Origin: JACQFK01 sp964619955
GTDB lineage: Bacteria > Planctomycetota > MHYJ01 > JACPRB01
NCBI GenBank assembly: GCA_964619955.1
Contig: CAZUJF010000029.1
Location: 1-64,000, forward strand
DNA: 64,000 bases
Direction of reading: 5' to 3'
Positions 18,601 through 26,656 of this stretch are shown piece after piece; positions within the stretch are counted from its first letter, which is position 1; the number at the start of each line of letters is the position of its first letter. The notes beneath the pieces were generated by a model. The model searched no databases, was not told where the DNA came from, and saw only the letters and a program-made list of their open reading frames with translations. Made by a program: the position numbers and the translations under genes.

Positions 18601-19698
18601 ATGAAGACCGCGACGCTGCTGCTCGGATTCCTGGCCGCCCTCCCTATGGCCGCGCTGGGCCAGGACGAGATCCGCGTGATCGTCGGCTTCAACGGCCGTC
18701 CGGACCGCGCGACGTTCGAGCGCCACGGCGGCCGCAGCGCCTCCGAGGGCTCCGGCTTCGTGGCGGGGGACATCTCCGCCCGCCAGCTCGCCTCGCTGCG
18801 CCGCGACGCCCGCGTCGCGTACGTGGAGCCCGACTTCATCGCGACCCGGAGCGCCCAGTCCACGCCGTGGGGCGTCGCCCGGGTCAAGGCTCCGCTTCCC
18901 GGTTCGACCAACACCGGCGGCGGCGTCCGCGTCGCGATCCTCGACACCGGCATCGACCGGAACCATCCGGACCTGGCGGGGCAGGTGGCCGACGACGCCT
19001 CCAACCAGACGACGTCGCCTGCTGCAGACGTCGACGGGCACGGCACGCACGTGTCGGGCACCGTGGCCGCCGCGAACAACGACATCGGCGTCATCGGGGT
19101 CGCCTTCGGGGCCCAGGTCGTCGCGGTCAAGGTGCTCGACGACACGGGCAGCGGGTACTACAGCTGGATCGCCTCCGGCATCACCTGGGCCGCCGCCCAC
19201 AACTGCAAGGTCATCAACATGAGCCTGGGGGGCTCCAGCGGAAGCACGGCCCTCCAGACGGCGGTGAACAATGCGAGTTCGACGCTCACGATCTGCGCCG
19301 CCGCCGGCAATGCCGGCACCACCCGCGCCCAGTATCCCGCCTACTACTCCGGCTGCATCGCGGTGGTGGCCGTGGACAGCGCGGACAAGCGGGCGAGTTT
19401 CAGCACTTACGGAAGCTGGACCGACATCTCCGCCCCCGGCGTCGGCATTCTTTCGACCACGGGATACAACCCGGCGGTGCCTGATTCCGGCTACGCGTCC
19501 TGGAACGGCACCTCGATGGCCACGCCGCACGTCGCGGGCGCCGCGGCCCTGGTGTGGGCCTCGTCCTACGGCAGCAGCCCCTCGAGCGTGCGGAGCCGCC
19601 TGGTCGGAAAGCGGGATACGGACATCGTCGGCCCCGTGGGCTCCAAGCGCTACGTCCCGGGCATCCTCAACTGCGAGCGGGCGCTGAGCGCCCCGTAG
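18601..19698 (+). CDS. Secreted subtilisin-like serine protease (S8) with I9 propeptide
   Basis: The start ATG 18601 is set by a strong AAGGAG and a signal peptide (MKTATLLLGFLAALPMAALG); the frame is open much further upstream but that part overlaps the DUF1501 gene. Residues about 25-80 are an inhibitor-I9 propeptide. The catalytic triad is D115 (ILDTGID), H147 (GHGTHV) and S305 (GTSMATPHVAGA), with oxyanion Asn in AAGNAG. The 365-aa length is normal for a subtilase. A TATAGA box at about 18569 could be its promoter. It is probably an extracellular protease. Confidence 0.96.
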   Translation: MKTATLLLGFLAALPMAALGQDEIRVIVGFNGRPDRATFERHGGRSASEGSGFVAGDISARQLASLRRDARVAYVEPDFIATRSAQSTPWGVARVKAPLPGSTNTGGGVRVAILDTGIDRNHPDLAGQVADDASNQTTSPAADVDGHGTHVSGTVAAANNDIGVIGVAFGAQVVAVKVLDDTGSGYYSWIASGITWAAAHNCKVINMSLGGSSGSTALQTAVNNASSTLTICAAAGNAGTTRAQYPAYYSGCIAVVAVDSADKRASFSTYGSWTDISAPGVGILSTTGYNPAVPDSGYASWNGTSMATPHVAGAAALVWASSYGSSPSSVRSRLVGKRDTDIVGPVGSKRYVPGILNCERALSAP

Positions 19699-19699
19699 T

Positions 19700-20989
19700 T
19701 CAGGGCTTGCCCAGCCTGTTCAGGGCCGCACGGGCCGCTTCGCGGACCTCCTCGCTGGGGTCCGATCCTGCGATCGCCGTGAGCTTTTCGCGGGCGGCCG
19801 TCCCCTCCAACCCCGCCAGCGAAGCCACTGCGGCGAAGCGCACGTTCCAGGCGGGGTCCGCCAGCGCCGCGCGGGCGGCGGTCCGGGCCTCCGCGAGATC
19901 CTTGAATTCCCCCAACTGACGCACGGCGATCTCCCGCAGCTTGGGGTCGGCGTCGCTCAGCGTTCCGACGATCACGAGCTGCTGCGGCCCGCTGAGCTCC
20001 CCGGCTTTCGAGCCCAGGAGTTCCAGCGCCCAGCTGCGGACCTCGAAGCTGCCGCCCGGCGCGGCCGCCGCCCCGAGGATCCTGGTCAGCTGCTCCGGGC
20101 CCAGCTCCGCCTGCTTCAGACCCGCGAGGGAGCGGAAGCGCGAGGGTTCGTCGGCCGCTTCGAGGCTGCGGTCCAGCAGCGCATCGGCCACCGTCTTCTG
20201 CGCGGGCGATTCCCCGGGCGCGAGCGTCAGCCACTGGCCCAGGCCCCAGGCCGCCTCGCCGCGCAGGCTGGAGTCGGGATCCGCGGAGAGCACGGTGAGA
20301 AAAGTCTGCCTCAACGTGCCGAAGTCCGCGGCTGTCTCGCTGCCCAGCGCGCTGCCTTCGGCCTGGAGCGAGTGGAAGAGCACCTGCATCACGGTCCGTC
20401 GAAGGTCCAGGTCCGCGTGAGCGGCGAGATCCTGCACCGCGAGGCGGAGCTCCGGGTCCTGCAGCACGCGCCGGATCTCCACGCTCAGGCCGTAGGGGGT
20501 CTCCTGGATGAAGGGTCCGGGGGCATAGTCGAAGGTCCCCTCGCGGCCGCGGTCCAGCGCGGATCCCGTCGCCAGCACCAGCGTGCGCAGCCAGGCCGCA
20601 TCCCCTCCGGCTTCGAGCGCCTTCCGCAGCGCGCGCCGGGCGTCGTCGAAGGGCAGGCTGCCCAGCACGAACGCCGCGAGCTCCCGCCGGGCGGGCGGCT
20701 GCGAGGGATCGAGCAGCAGGGCGACGAGGCGGTCGCGCAAGCCCCGGTCCTTCCGGGCCTCCGCCTGGAGCCGCGAGGCGAGCTTGCGCCGTTCGTTGCG
20801 ATCCTGGGGATCCGGAATTCGAAGCGGGGCGGGCGCTGCGATGGCCGGAGCGTCGGCCTCGCGGGGTTCCGGCATCCCGGCCTCCGGGACCCGGGGGGCG
20901 GGCGCGCGGTGCTCCCGGCGCCAGAGGAAAACCCCCGGGATCGCGAGGAGCAGCAGGAGCACGGGCAGGAGCGCACGACGTCCGGACAT
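19700..20989 (-). CDS. Membrane-anchored HEAT-repeat protein
   Basis: A 429-aa protein with one N-terminal membrane segment (ALLPVLLLLLAIPGVFLW), a Pro/Ala linker and then HEAT-like helical repeats to the C-terminus (for example DPSEEVREAARAALNRLGKP). It ends one base past the subtilase stop, tail to tail, leaving no room for a terminator. A TAGGCT box lies 6 bases before ATG 20989 with no Shine-Dalgarno. HEAT repeats mediate protein contacts; the partner is unknown. Confidence 0.8.
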   Translation of the reverse strand: MSGRRALLPVLLLLLAIPGVFLWRREHRAPAPRVPEAGMPEPREADAPAIAAPAPLRIPDPQDRNERRKLASRLQAEARKDRGLRDRLVALLLDPSQPPARRELAAFVLGSLPFDDARRALRKALEAGGDAAWLRTLVLATGSALDRGREGTFDYAPGPFIQETPYGLSVEIRRVLQDPELRLAVQDLAAHADLDLRRTVMQVLFHSLQAEGSALGSETAADFGTLRQTFLTVLSADPDSSLRGEAAWGLGQWLTLAPGESPAQKTVADALLDRSLEAADEPSRFRSLAGLKQAELGPEQLTRILGAAAAPGGSFEVRSWALELLGSKAGELSGPQQLVIVGTLSDADPKLREIAVRQLGEFKDLAEARTAARAALADPAWNVRFAAVASLAGLEGTAAREKLTAIAGSDPSEEVREAARAALNRLGKP

Positions 20990-21121
20990 GCCCGGAGCCT
21001 AACAGGGAGGCCGGGGGCGTACGAAGTCTTTTGAAACGACACTGGACGGGAACGTGCGTCGCCGGGGTAGAATGGGCCGCGCTCAGGCGGCCGGGGGGTC
21101 CGGCCGGACCTGGCGACGACG

Positions 21122-22594
21122 ATGTCCGACCAACGAAACCGGCTGCTGGTGGGCCAGATCGGCCTGGATCTGGGCTTCCTGACCCCGCAGCAGCTTCAGG
21201 AGAGCCTCGAGCTCCAGGCCGGCCAGCCCTCGCCCCGGCCCCTCGGCGAAGTCCTCATCGGCGCGGGCGCGCTCAGCGAGGCGCAGTGGGCCCTGATCCG
21301 CGACGAGCAGCGGCGCCGCCTCTCCGAATCCGTCCCCTATTCCGGCGCGCCCAAGGAGTCGGTGTCCTTCGGCCGGCTCCTGGTCCGCGAGGAGCTCGCG
21401 CCGCAGGAGATCGTCGACCAGGCGCTCCGGGCGCAGCAGGACATGGCCGACCGCAGCGCGCGCAAACGCCTCGGCGAGATCCTGGTGGAGTCGGGCCATC
21501 TCAGCGTCTCGGACGTGCACCGCGCGCTCTGGCTCCAGGGCAAGGTGCTGATGGCCTGCAGCTACTGCAAGGTCCGCTTCAACATCCTCGTCGTCACCGC
21601 CGAGCACTTTCCCTGCAAACACTGCGGGATGACGCTGAAGCCGGAGACGGAGGCCGTCCGCGCCGACGAAAGCGCCTACCTGATGCCGGTGGTCCGGGCG
21701 GTGCCGCAGACCACGCGTCTCTATACGCGGCTGGGGACGGCCGCTCCCGCGTCCGCGCCCGCGCCCGCCACGCGGATGGTCAGCACCCGCGTCGTGAAGA
21801 AGAAGAGATCCTTCCTGCTGACGGCGGTCATGACCCTGCTGGGCATGGTCTTCGGGGGCGTCGTGGTGTACCTCGCGATGGAGGAGCGCATGCCGGCCCC
21901 GCCGGAGGCCGTCGCGCAGGATCCCGTCCCCCCCGCGCCGGCGCTTCCGGAGGCTCCGGCGCCCGCGCCGTCCGCCGTTCCGCCGCCCCGGGCGACGCGA
22001 CGGCTCGTCGTGGAGATCCGCTGCGCCGCGCGCTACTACCAGGGACAGCTGGGCATCGTCTCCGCAGAAGGGGGCGCGGAGGCCCAGCAGGCGGTCCGGG
22101 ACTCGGGGCCGCGGGAGCTGGTCTTCGACACGCTTTCGTCCGGCGCGAAGCACGTGGTCTTCCTGCCCCGCGAAGGCGCGATGCACGCCGTGTTTCCCGT
22201 GCGCCTTCCGGAGTACGGCGAACTGCGGCTGCCGGTGGAGCTCAAGGCCGGCTCGAAACTGAGAGGGAGCGTGCTGGACGAACAGCGCCGGCCGGTCGCG
22301 GGGGCGCGGGTGACGTACACGGTCGCGGATTTCCTCCCGGGCTTGAGCGGGCCGGGCCTGCTCTTCATGGGGGGCGGAGGCGCCGGGTTCGGCCCGGCCG
22401 CCAGCAGCAGCCTGAGCCGTGCCGGGGTGCTGTCGATGTCGGCCGTCACGGATCGATCGGGGGGATTCACGCTCGAGGGGCTGCCTCCGGCGCCGCTCAC
22501 CCTGCGGGTGACTTCGGGGAAGACCAGCGTGGAAGCCCCCGGCCTGGTGCCGGGCGAGGCGGTCGTGATCCGGCTTCCCGCCGGGCGGCCCTGA
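21122..22594 (+). CDS. MshEN-like repeats, zinc ribbon, TM segment and CarboxypepD-regulatory-like domain
   Basis: A 490-aa mosaic protein. Residues about 8-140 hold three repeats resembling the MshEN/GspE N-terminal fold (LGEVLIGAGALSEAQ, FGRLLVREELAPQEI, LGEILVESGHLSVSD). A zinc ribbon follows near 147-175 with CSYC and CKHC pairs. One membrane segment lies at about 229-253, then a Pro/Ala linker and a carboxypeptidase regulatory-like beta domain (about 380-485, LRGSVLDEQRRPVAGARVTY). This topology puts the MshEN-like part in the cytoplasm and the beta domain outside. MshEN domains elsewhere can bind c-di-GMP; that function is not shown here. Confidence 0.75.
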   Translation: MSDQRNRLLVGQIGLDLGFLTPQQLQESLELQAGQPSPRPLGEVLIGAGALSEAQWALIRDEQRRRLSESVPYSGAPKESVSFGRLLVREELAPQEIVDQALRAQQDMADRSARKRLGEILVESGHLSVSDVHRALWLQGKVLMACSYCKVRFNILVVTAEHFPCKHCGMTLKPETEAVRADESAYLMPVVRAVPQTTRLYTRLGTAAPASAPAPATRMVSTRVVKKKRSFLLTAVMTLLGMVFGGVVVYLAMEERMPAPPEAVAQDPVPPAPALPEAPAPAPSAVPPPRATRRLVVEIRCAARYYQGQLGIVSAEGGAEAQQAVRDSGPRELVFDTLSSGAKHVVFLPREGAMHAVFPVRLPEYGELRLPVELKAGSKLRGSVLDEQRRPVAGARVTYTVADFLPGLSGPGLLFMGGGGAGFGPAASSSLSRAGVLSMSAVTDRSGGFTLEGLPPAPLTLRVTSGKTSVEAPGLVPGEAVVIRLPAGRP

Positions 22595-22734
22595 CCTGCG
22601 GCGCGCCCGGCACTCAAAGCAGGACAGAATCCCCCGCCCCGTGCGTTGGTAGAATGCGGTTTCCAGGGGATGACGATGATGGCGCCTGTCCAAGCGGAGC
22701 ATCCTGAAGGGTCCCACGGAACAGGGGTCTTTCG

Positions 22735-23751
22735 ATGCTGCTGAGATCGCTGCTGTTCCTGGGCGCCCTCTTCTGCGGGGAGCCCGCCGCCGGCCAGGAT
22801 CCCGAACCCCGCGAGCTGCCCGCGTTTCTGGGGCCGCTCAAGAAGCCCGTCGCCCCCGGGATCAATCCGATGAGCGACGCCAAGATCGAACTGGGGCGGA
22901 TGCTCTATCACGATGCGCGCCTTTCCGGCAACGGGTCGCTTTCCTGCGCCAGCTGCCACAATCCGGCCAAGGGCTTCGCGGACGGCCTGCCGAAGGGGGT
23001 CGGCTCGAACGGGGTCATCCTCGGTCGCGGGTCCCCGACGCTGCTCAACGCCGCGTACTTCGAGTCGCAGTTCTGGGACGGCCGCGCCGAGACGCTGGAG
23101 GACCAGGCGAAGGGGCCGATCCAGGCGGACAAGGAGATGAACAACACGCCGGAGAAGGTGGTCGCCACGCTCGCGGCCATCCCCGGCTACGCGAAGCTTT
23201 TCCAGGAGGCGTTCGGCGCCGGGCCGACGTTCGACCGCGTGGCCCAGGCCATCGCCTCGTTCGAGCGCATCCTCGTGGACCTCGATTCGCCCTTCGACCG
23301 CTGGGCGCGCGGCGACGACGAGGCCATGAGCGACGCGCAGAAGCGCGGGCTGGATCTCTTCAGCGGGAAGGCCCGCTGCGCGGTCTGCCATTCGGGCTCC
23401 CTGTTCTCCGACAAGCGCTTCCACAACACGGGGCTCGGCGACGGGGACGAGGGCCGCCTCGCCGTCACGAAGGATCCCGCCGACCAGGGGGTCTTCAAGA
23501 CGCCCTCGGTCCGCAACGCCGCGATCACCGCGCCCTACATGCACAACGGGCGCTTCAAGACGCTCCGCGAAGTCATCGACCACTACGAGAAGGTGTCGAA
23601 CGACCGGGAGAAGCACCCGGGTCTTTCGATCTTCGCGCTGCCCTTCAAGCTGGAGGAGGCGGAGAAGGCGGATCTCGAAGCCTTCATCCACGCCCTCACG
23701 GGGGACCGGCGGGACCCGAGGGCGGGCGTCGTCCCGGAGCTTCCGAAATGA
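22735..23751 (+). CDS. Di-haem cytochrome c peroxidase (MauG/CcpA family)
   Basis: A 338-aa periplasmic di-haem protein. The signal peptide is followed by haem motif C71-x2-C74-H75 (CASCHN) and a second at C215-x2-C218-H219 (CAVCHS). The ELGRMLYHDARLSGNGSLSC and FKTPSVRNAAITAPYMHNG blocks are typical for bacterial cytochrome c peroxidases, the latter containing the distal-haem methionine. The family reduces hydrogen peroxide with electrons from small cytochromes or cupredoxins. The next gene, 38 bases on, encodes a cupredoxin-like protein, a plausible electron donor. Whether this is a peroxidase or a MauG-type oxidase cannot be settled here. Confidence 0.92.
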   Translation: MLLRSLLFLGALFCGEPAAGQDPEPRELPAFLGPLKKPVAPGINPMSDAKIELGRMLYHDARLSGNGSLSCASCHNPAKGFADGLPKGVGSNGVILGRGSPTLLNAAYFESQFWDGRAETLEDQAKGPIQADKEMNNTPEKVVATLAAIPGYAKLFQEAFGAGPTFDRVAQAIASFERILVDLDSPFDRWARGDDEAMSDAQKRGLDLFSGKARCAVCHSGSLFSDKRFHNTGLGDGDEGRLAVTKDPADQGVFKTPSVRNAAITAPYMHNGRFKTLREVIDHYEKVSNDREKHPGLSIFALPFKLEEAEKADLEAFIHALTGDRRDPRAGVVPELPK

Positions 23752-23789
23752 ACGCGTCCATAATCCCGAACAGGACGTAAAGTACTGAC

Positions 23790-24518
23790 ATGAAGACCGC
23801 CCGTTTCTTCGCGGTGCTGCTGCTCCTGGGGTCCGCCTGGGCCGCTCCCGAGCCGCAGCAGGGGGTTTCGCTCAAGGGAAGCGTCCGCATCAAGGGGGAG
23901 ATCCCGAAGCCCCGGCGCATCCGCATGGACATCGAGAAGCACTGCTCCGCGGCGGTGAAGGGGCAGGAGATCGACAACGACGACATCGTCGCCGACCCCA
24001 AGGGCAACGTGAAGTGGGCGTTCGTGTACGTGAAGACGGGGCTGGAGGGGAAGAAGTTCGAGGTCCCCAAGACGCCGGTGGTGATCCAGCAGCAGACCTG
24101 CCGCTACAACCCCCACGTGGTGGGGCTCATGGTCGGCCAGGATCTGACGATGCGGTCCGGGGATCCGGTCATCCACATCCCGCACGTGAACCCCAAGAAC
24201 AGCAAGGAGTGGGGCTTCTCGCAGGCGAAGCTGGGGGAGGAGCGTTCGAAGCAGTTTCCCGTCGCGGAGGTCATGGTCCGCCTGATCTGCGACGTGCATC
24301 CCTGGATGCAGGCCTGGATCGGCGTGCTGGAGCATCCCTATTACGCGGTCACCGACGCGGCGGGCAAGTTCGAGATCAAGGGTCTGCCGCCGGGGAAGTA
24401 CACGATCGAGGCCTGGCACGAGCACTTCATGCCCGTGACGCAGGAGATCGAGATCGCGGCGGGGGCGCCCAAGCCCCTCGCGTTCGAGCTCACGAACCGG
24501 ACCGACCGCAAACGTTAG
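23790..24518 (+). CDS. Cupredoxin-like protein with C-terminal carboxypeptidase-regulatory-like domain
   Basis: A 242-aa secreted protein. A type-1 copper site is suggested by H129 or H132 (DPVIHIPHVN) and C167-x2-H170-x2-M173 (CDVHPWM), the amicyanin-like spacing. Residues about 180-240 form a small beta domain (FEIKGLPPGKYTIEAWHEHF). The gene follows a di-haem peroxidase, which fits a periplasmic electron-transfer pair. No Shine-Dalgarno is visible, but TAAAGT lies 6 bases before ATG 23790, suggesting its own leaderless transcript. Copper binding is predicted from residues only. Confidence 0.8.
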   Translation: MKTARFFAVLLLLGSAWAAPEPQQGVSLKGSVRIKGEIPKPRRIRMDIEKHCSAAVKGQEIDNDDIVADPKGNVKWAFVYVKTGLEGKKFEVPKTPVVIQQQTCRYNPHVVGLMVGQDLTMRSGDPVIHIPHVNPKNSKEWGFSQAKLGEERSKQFPVAEVMVRLICDVHPWMQAWIGVLEHPYYAVTDAAGKFEIKGLPPGKYTIEAWHEHFMPVTQEIEIAAGAPKPLAFELTNRTDRKR

Positions 24519-24519
24519 T

Positions 24520-25335
24520 TCAGGCCCATTCGAAGGCGACCGCTGCCGCGATTTCCGGGTTCAGCAGCAGCGGCCGTGTCTCTCCCCAGGTCATGCGCAT
24601 CAGACGCCGCTGCACGGTGAGCCCGTGCGCGGCATAGACCGCCGTCCGCTCCGCGCTGCGGGGCACGTCCGCCTGCACCGTGCTTCCCTCGAGCGACGCC
24701 GAGACCTGGTCCAGCAGCGACGAGAGGGATCCGGCGTCCGGGGCGATGACGGGACCCAGGTGGAACGCGACGCGGCCGGGGCGCAGCAGGGCGTAGCCGC
24801 CGTCGGCTTCGAAGAACTGCACGTCCGTTTCTCCGGCCAGGTGTTTCAGGAGCGCGCCGCGGTCGAGGCCGGTCGCCGCCCGGTCCAGGTCGAGGACGCG
24901 TTCGATCGAAGGCGTGCGGATCGGAGCGCTTCCGCGGAGCGGGCCGGACCAGCGGTCGACGGGGGCGACGTCGTGGAAGCCCAGCTTGAGGTAGAGCGGG
25001 CGTCCGAACTCGGTCGCGTCGAGGCCGACGCCCTCGGGCGCGAGTTGCCGGGCGTGGGCGAGGGCGCGTTCGAGGAGGCGGGATCCGAAGCCGCGGCCGC
25101 GGCAGCATTCATCGACGAGGACCATGCCGATCCAGGAGAGGCCAGGGGCGGGGGAGGCGGACGTGGCGGTCGCGACGAGACGTCCGTCGAGGCGTCCCGC
25201 GAAGCCGCCGTCCGGGGAGAGCTCAAGGAGGCGGCTCCAGTCCGGCGCCAGCTGGTTCCATCCGGCGGCGCTCGAAAGAGCGAGGGCTTCGGGGAGGTCC
25301 GCGGGCCGAAGGGCATCCACGATGAGGTCGGGCAT
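24520..25335 (-). CDS. GNAT-family N-acetyltransferase
   Basis: A 271-aa protein with a GNAT domain in the first about 135 residues; the acetyl-CoA loop is CRGRGFGSRLL. A second, GNAT-like C-terminal domain (about 150-270) matches the two-domain acetyltransferases annotated Acetyltransf_18. It is convergent with the cupredoxin gene with one base between stops. TATAAT lies 9 bases before ATG 25335 with no Shine-Dalgarno. The substrate is unknown. Confidence 0.85.
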   Translation of the reverse strand: MPDLIVDALRPADLPEALALSSAAGWNQLAPDWSRLLELSPDGGFAGRLDGRLVATATSASPAPGLSWIGMVLVDECCRGRGFGSRLLERALAHARQLAPEGVGLDATEFGRPLYLKLGFHDVAPVDRWSGPLRGSAPIRTPSIERVLDLDRAATGLDRGALLKHLAGETDVQFFEADGGYALLRPGRVAFHLGPVIAPDAGSLSSLLDQVSASLEGSTVQADVPRSAERTAVYAAHGLTVQRRLMRMTWGETRPLLLNPEIAAAVAFEWA

Positions 25336-25418
25336 CGTGCGGCCATTATAGGGATGCCCCGGGGTGCCGCTTGCGGGCTCCAGATGAGTTGCCTTCCCGA
25401 TCGGGTATGATGAGGGTC

Positions 25419-25979
25419 ATGAGTGCCGGTTCGGCGGAATTCTTGGAGAGGCTGCTCGAGGGTTCGGAGCAGCCGCCGCTCAAGAAGGTCTTCGAAGTCA
25501 TGAACGAGCTGCTGTCCGAGCGGCTGATCAAGGACTACGCCCTGGGAGGGGCGATGGCGGCGATGCGCTACACCGAGCCTTTCACGACGAACGACGCCGA
25601 TATCTTTTTCGCGCCCGTGGTGGACGATCTGACGGCGGGCATTCCCGCCATCTACGCCTATCTCAAGTCGCGGGGCTACGATCCCCGGGCGGACCATGTC
25701 GTGGTCGGGGGTTTCCCCGTCCAGTTCCTGGCGGCGAGCGGGCTGACGGACGAGGCGCTGCGCAAGGCGGAGGAAATCGAATTCGAGGGTGTTCGGACGA
25801 AGGTGTTCCGGCCCGAGCATCTGGCGGCGGAGGCCGCCCGGCTCGGCAGGCCCAAGGATCAGGTTCGTCTGGAACTGCTGCTCACGCAGGCCCGGCTCGA
25901 CCGGCGAAAGCTCCGGGGGATTCTGAAGCGCCACAAGCTGGAGGCCCGCTTCCAGGCCCTGTCCGGGAGGGCGCCGTGA
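25419..25979 (+). CDS. Nucleotidyltransferase-fold protein (AbiEii/MNT-like)
   Basis: A 186-aa minimal nucleotidyltransferase. The motifs are GGAMAAMRYTEPFTTNDADI, with a glycine pair and a DxD metal site. Three ATGs (25407, 25410, 25419) are possible; 25419 is placed 7 bases after a TATGAT box and just after GAGGGT. Its TGA overlaps the GTG of a 55-codon frame, so it probably has a tiny partner. Proteins of this type act as toxins or as antitoxins in MNT/HEPN pairs; no HEPN partner is visible, so the role stays open. Confidence 0.75.
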   Translation: MSAGSAEFLERLLEGSEQPPLKKVFEVMNELLSERLIKDYALGGAMAAMRYTEPFTTNDADIFFAPVVDDLTAGIPAIYAYLKSRGYDPRADHVVVGGFPVQFLAASGLTDEALRKAEEIEFEGVRTKVFRPEHLAAEAARLGRPKDQVRLELLLTQARLDRRKLRGILKRHKLEARFQALSGRAP

Positions 25980-26143
25980 AGGAAGCGACGCTGTCCGAGC
26001 AACTGGCCGCCTTGCCGTACGAGGTGAAGGTCCGGATCTGCTTCCGGCTCCTCAAGTCGGCGGGCTGCCTCAAGAAGGCGAGGGCCGTCGGCAGGAATCG
26101 CGGCGGGGGCTCCAGGCCGCTCAAGACCAGTCCGAAGCGATAA
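25976..26143 (+). CDS. Small basic protein overlapping the nucleotidyltransferase
   Basis: A 55-aa frame starts with GTG 25976, inside the stop codon of the nucleotidyltransferase gene (GTGA), and ends at TAA 26141-26143. The product is basic at its C-terminus and begins with a helical stretch (LSEQLAALPYEVKVRICFRL). The four-base overlap is the usual sign of translational coupling. I do not recognise the family; it could be the cognate partner of the nucleotidyltransferase. Confidence 0.5.
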   Translation: MKEATLSEQLAALPYEVKVRICFRLLKSAGCLKKARAVGRNRGGGSRPLKTSPKR

Positions 26144-26166
26144 GCGCTCGGGAGTGGAGTGAGCCT

Positions 26167-26646
26167 GTGAAGACGTTCGCCAAGGTGCTTGCGGGCCTGC
26201 TGGTTCTGGCGGCGCTGGCCTGGACCGGGATGTTCCTCTACTGGCACGTCACAATCGTGGGGGCGCTCCGGACGCTGGAAACGCAGCCGGGTCTCGTGCA
26301 GGAAATGGAGGCTTTCAAGACCCTTCAAGACGGCGCCGGATGCCGGGCGCTGCCGTACCTCGTGGCAGCGTTGCAGCCGACGAAATCCCCGTATTTCCTG
26401 GAACGCGCCAGTTTGCTGATCCAGCTTGAAGGCGCACCGCACCCCATGCAAGGACCGCAGTGGGGTCCCAATTATGATCCAGTGGAGTTTCGACTGCCAT
26501 CCGAGGATTCCGCAGCGGAGCGGCAGCGCAAGATCGGGTTGATCCGGCTATATTGGAAGCAGAAGGGCCATCGCCATCACCAGTTCTGGCGCGTCTGGTC
26601 GAAATCGTGCGTTGGCAACGCCGATTCCAATCACTTCGAATACTAG
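26167..26646 (+). CDS. Small membrane-anchored or secreted hypothetical protein
   Basis: A 159-aa frame starting at GTG 26167, just after the small basic protein gene. It begins with a clear membrane segment or signal (VLAGLLVLAALAWTGMFLYW). The remainder has no motif that I recognise. Base composition is less GC-rich than most neighbours, especially in the 3' third. It is convergent with the next gene. Confidence 0.55.
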   Translation: MKTFAKVLAGLLVLAALAWTGMFLYWHVTIVGALRTLETQPGLVQEMEAFKTLQDGAGCRALPYLVAALQPTKSPYFLERASLLIQLEGAPHPMQGPQWGPNYDPVEFRLPSEDSAAERQRKIGLIRLYWKQKGHRHHQFWRVWSKSCVGNADSNHFEY

Positions 26647-26656
26647 CGGCCGGAGG

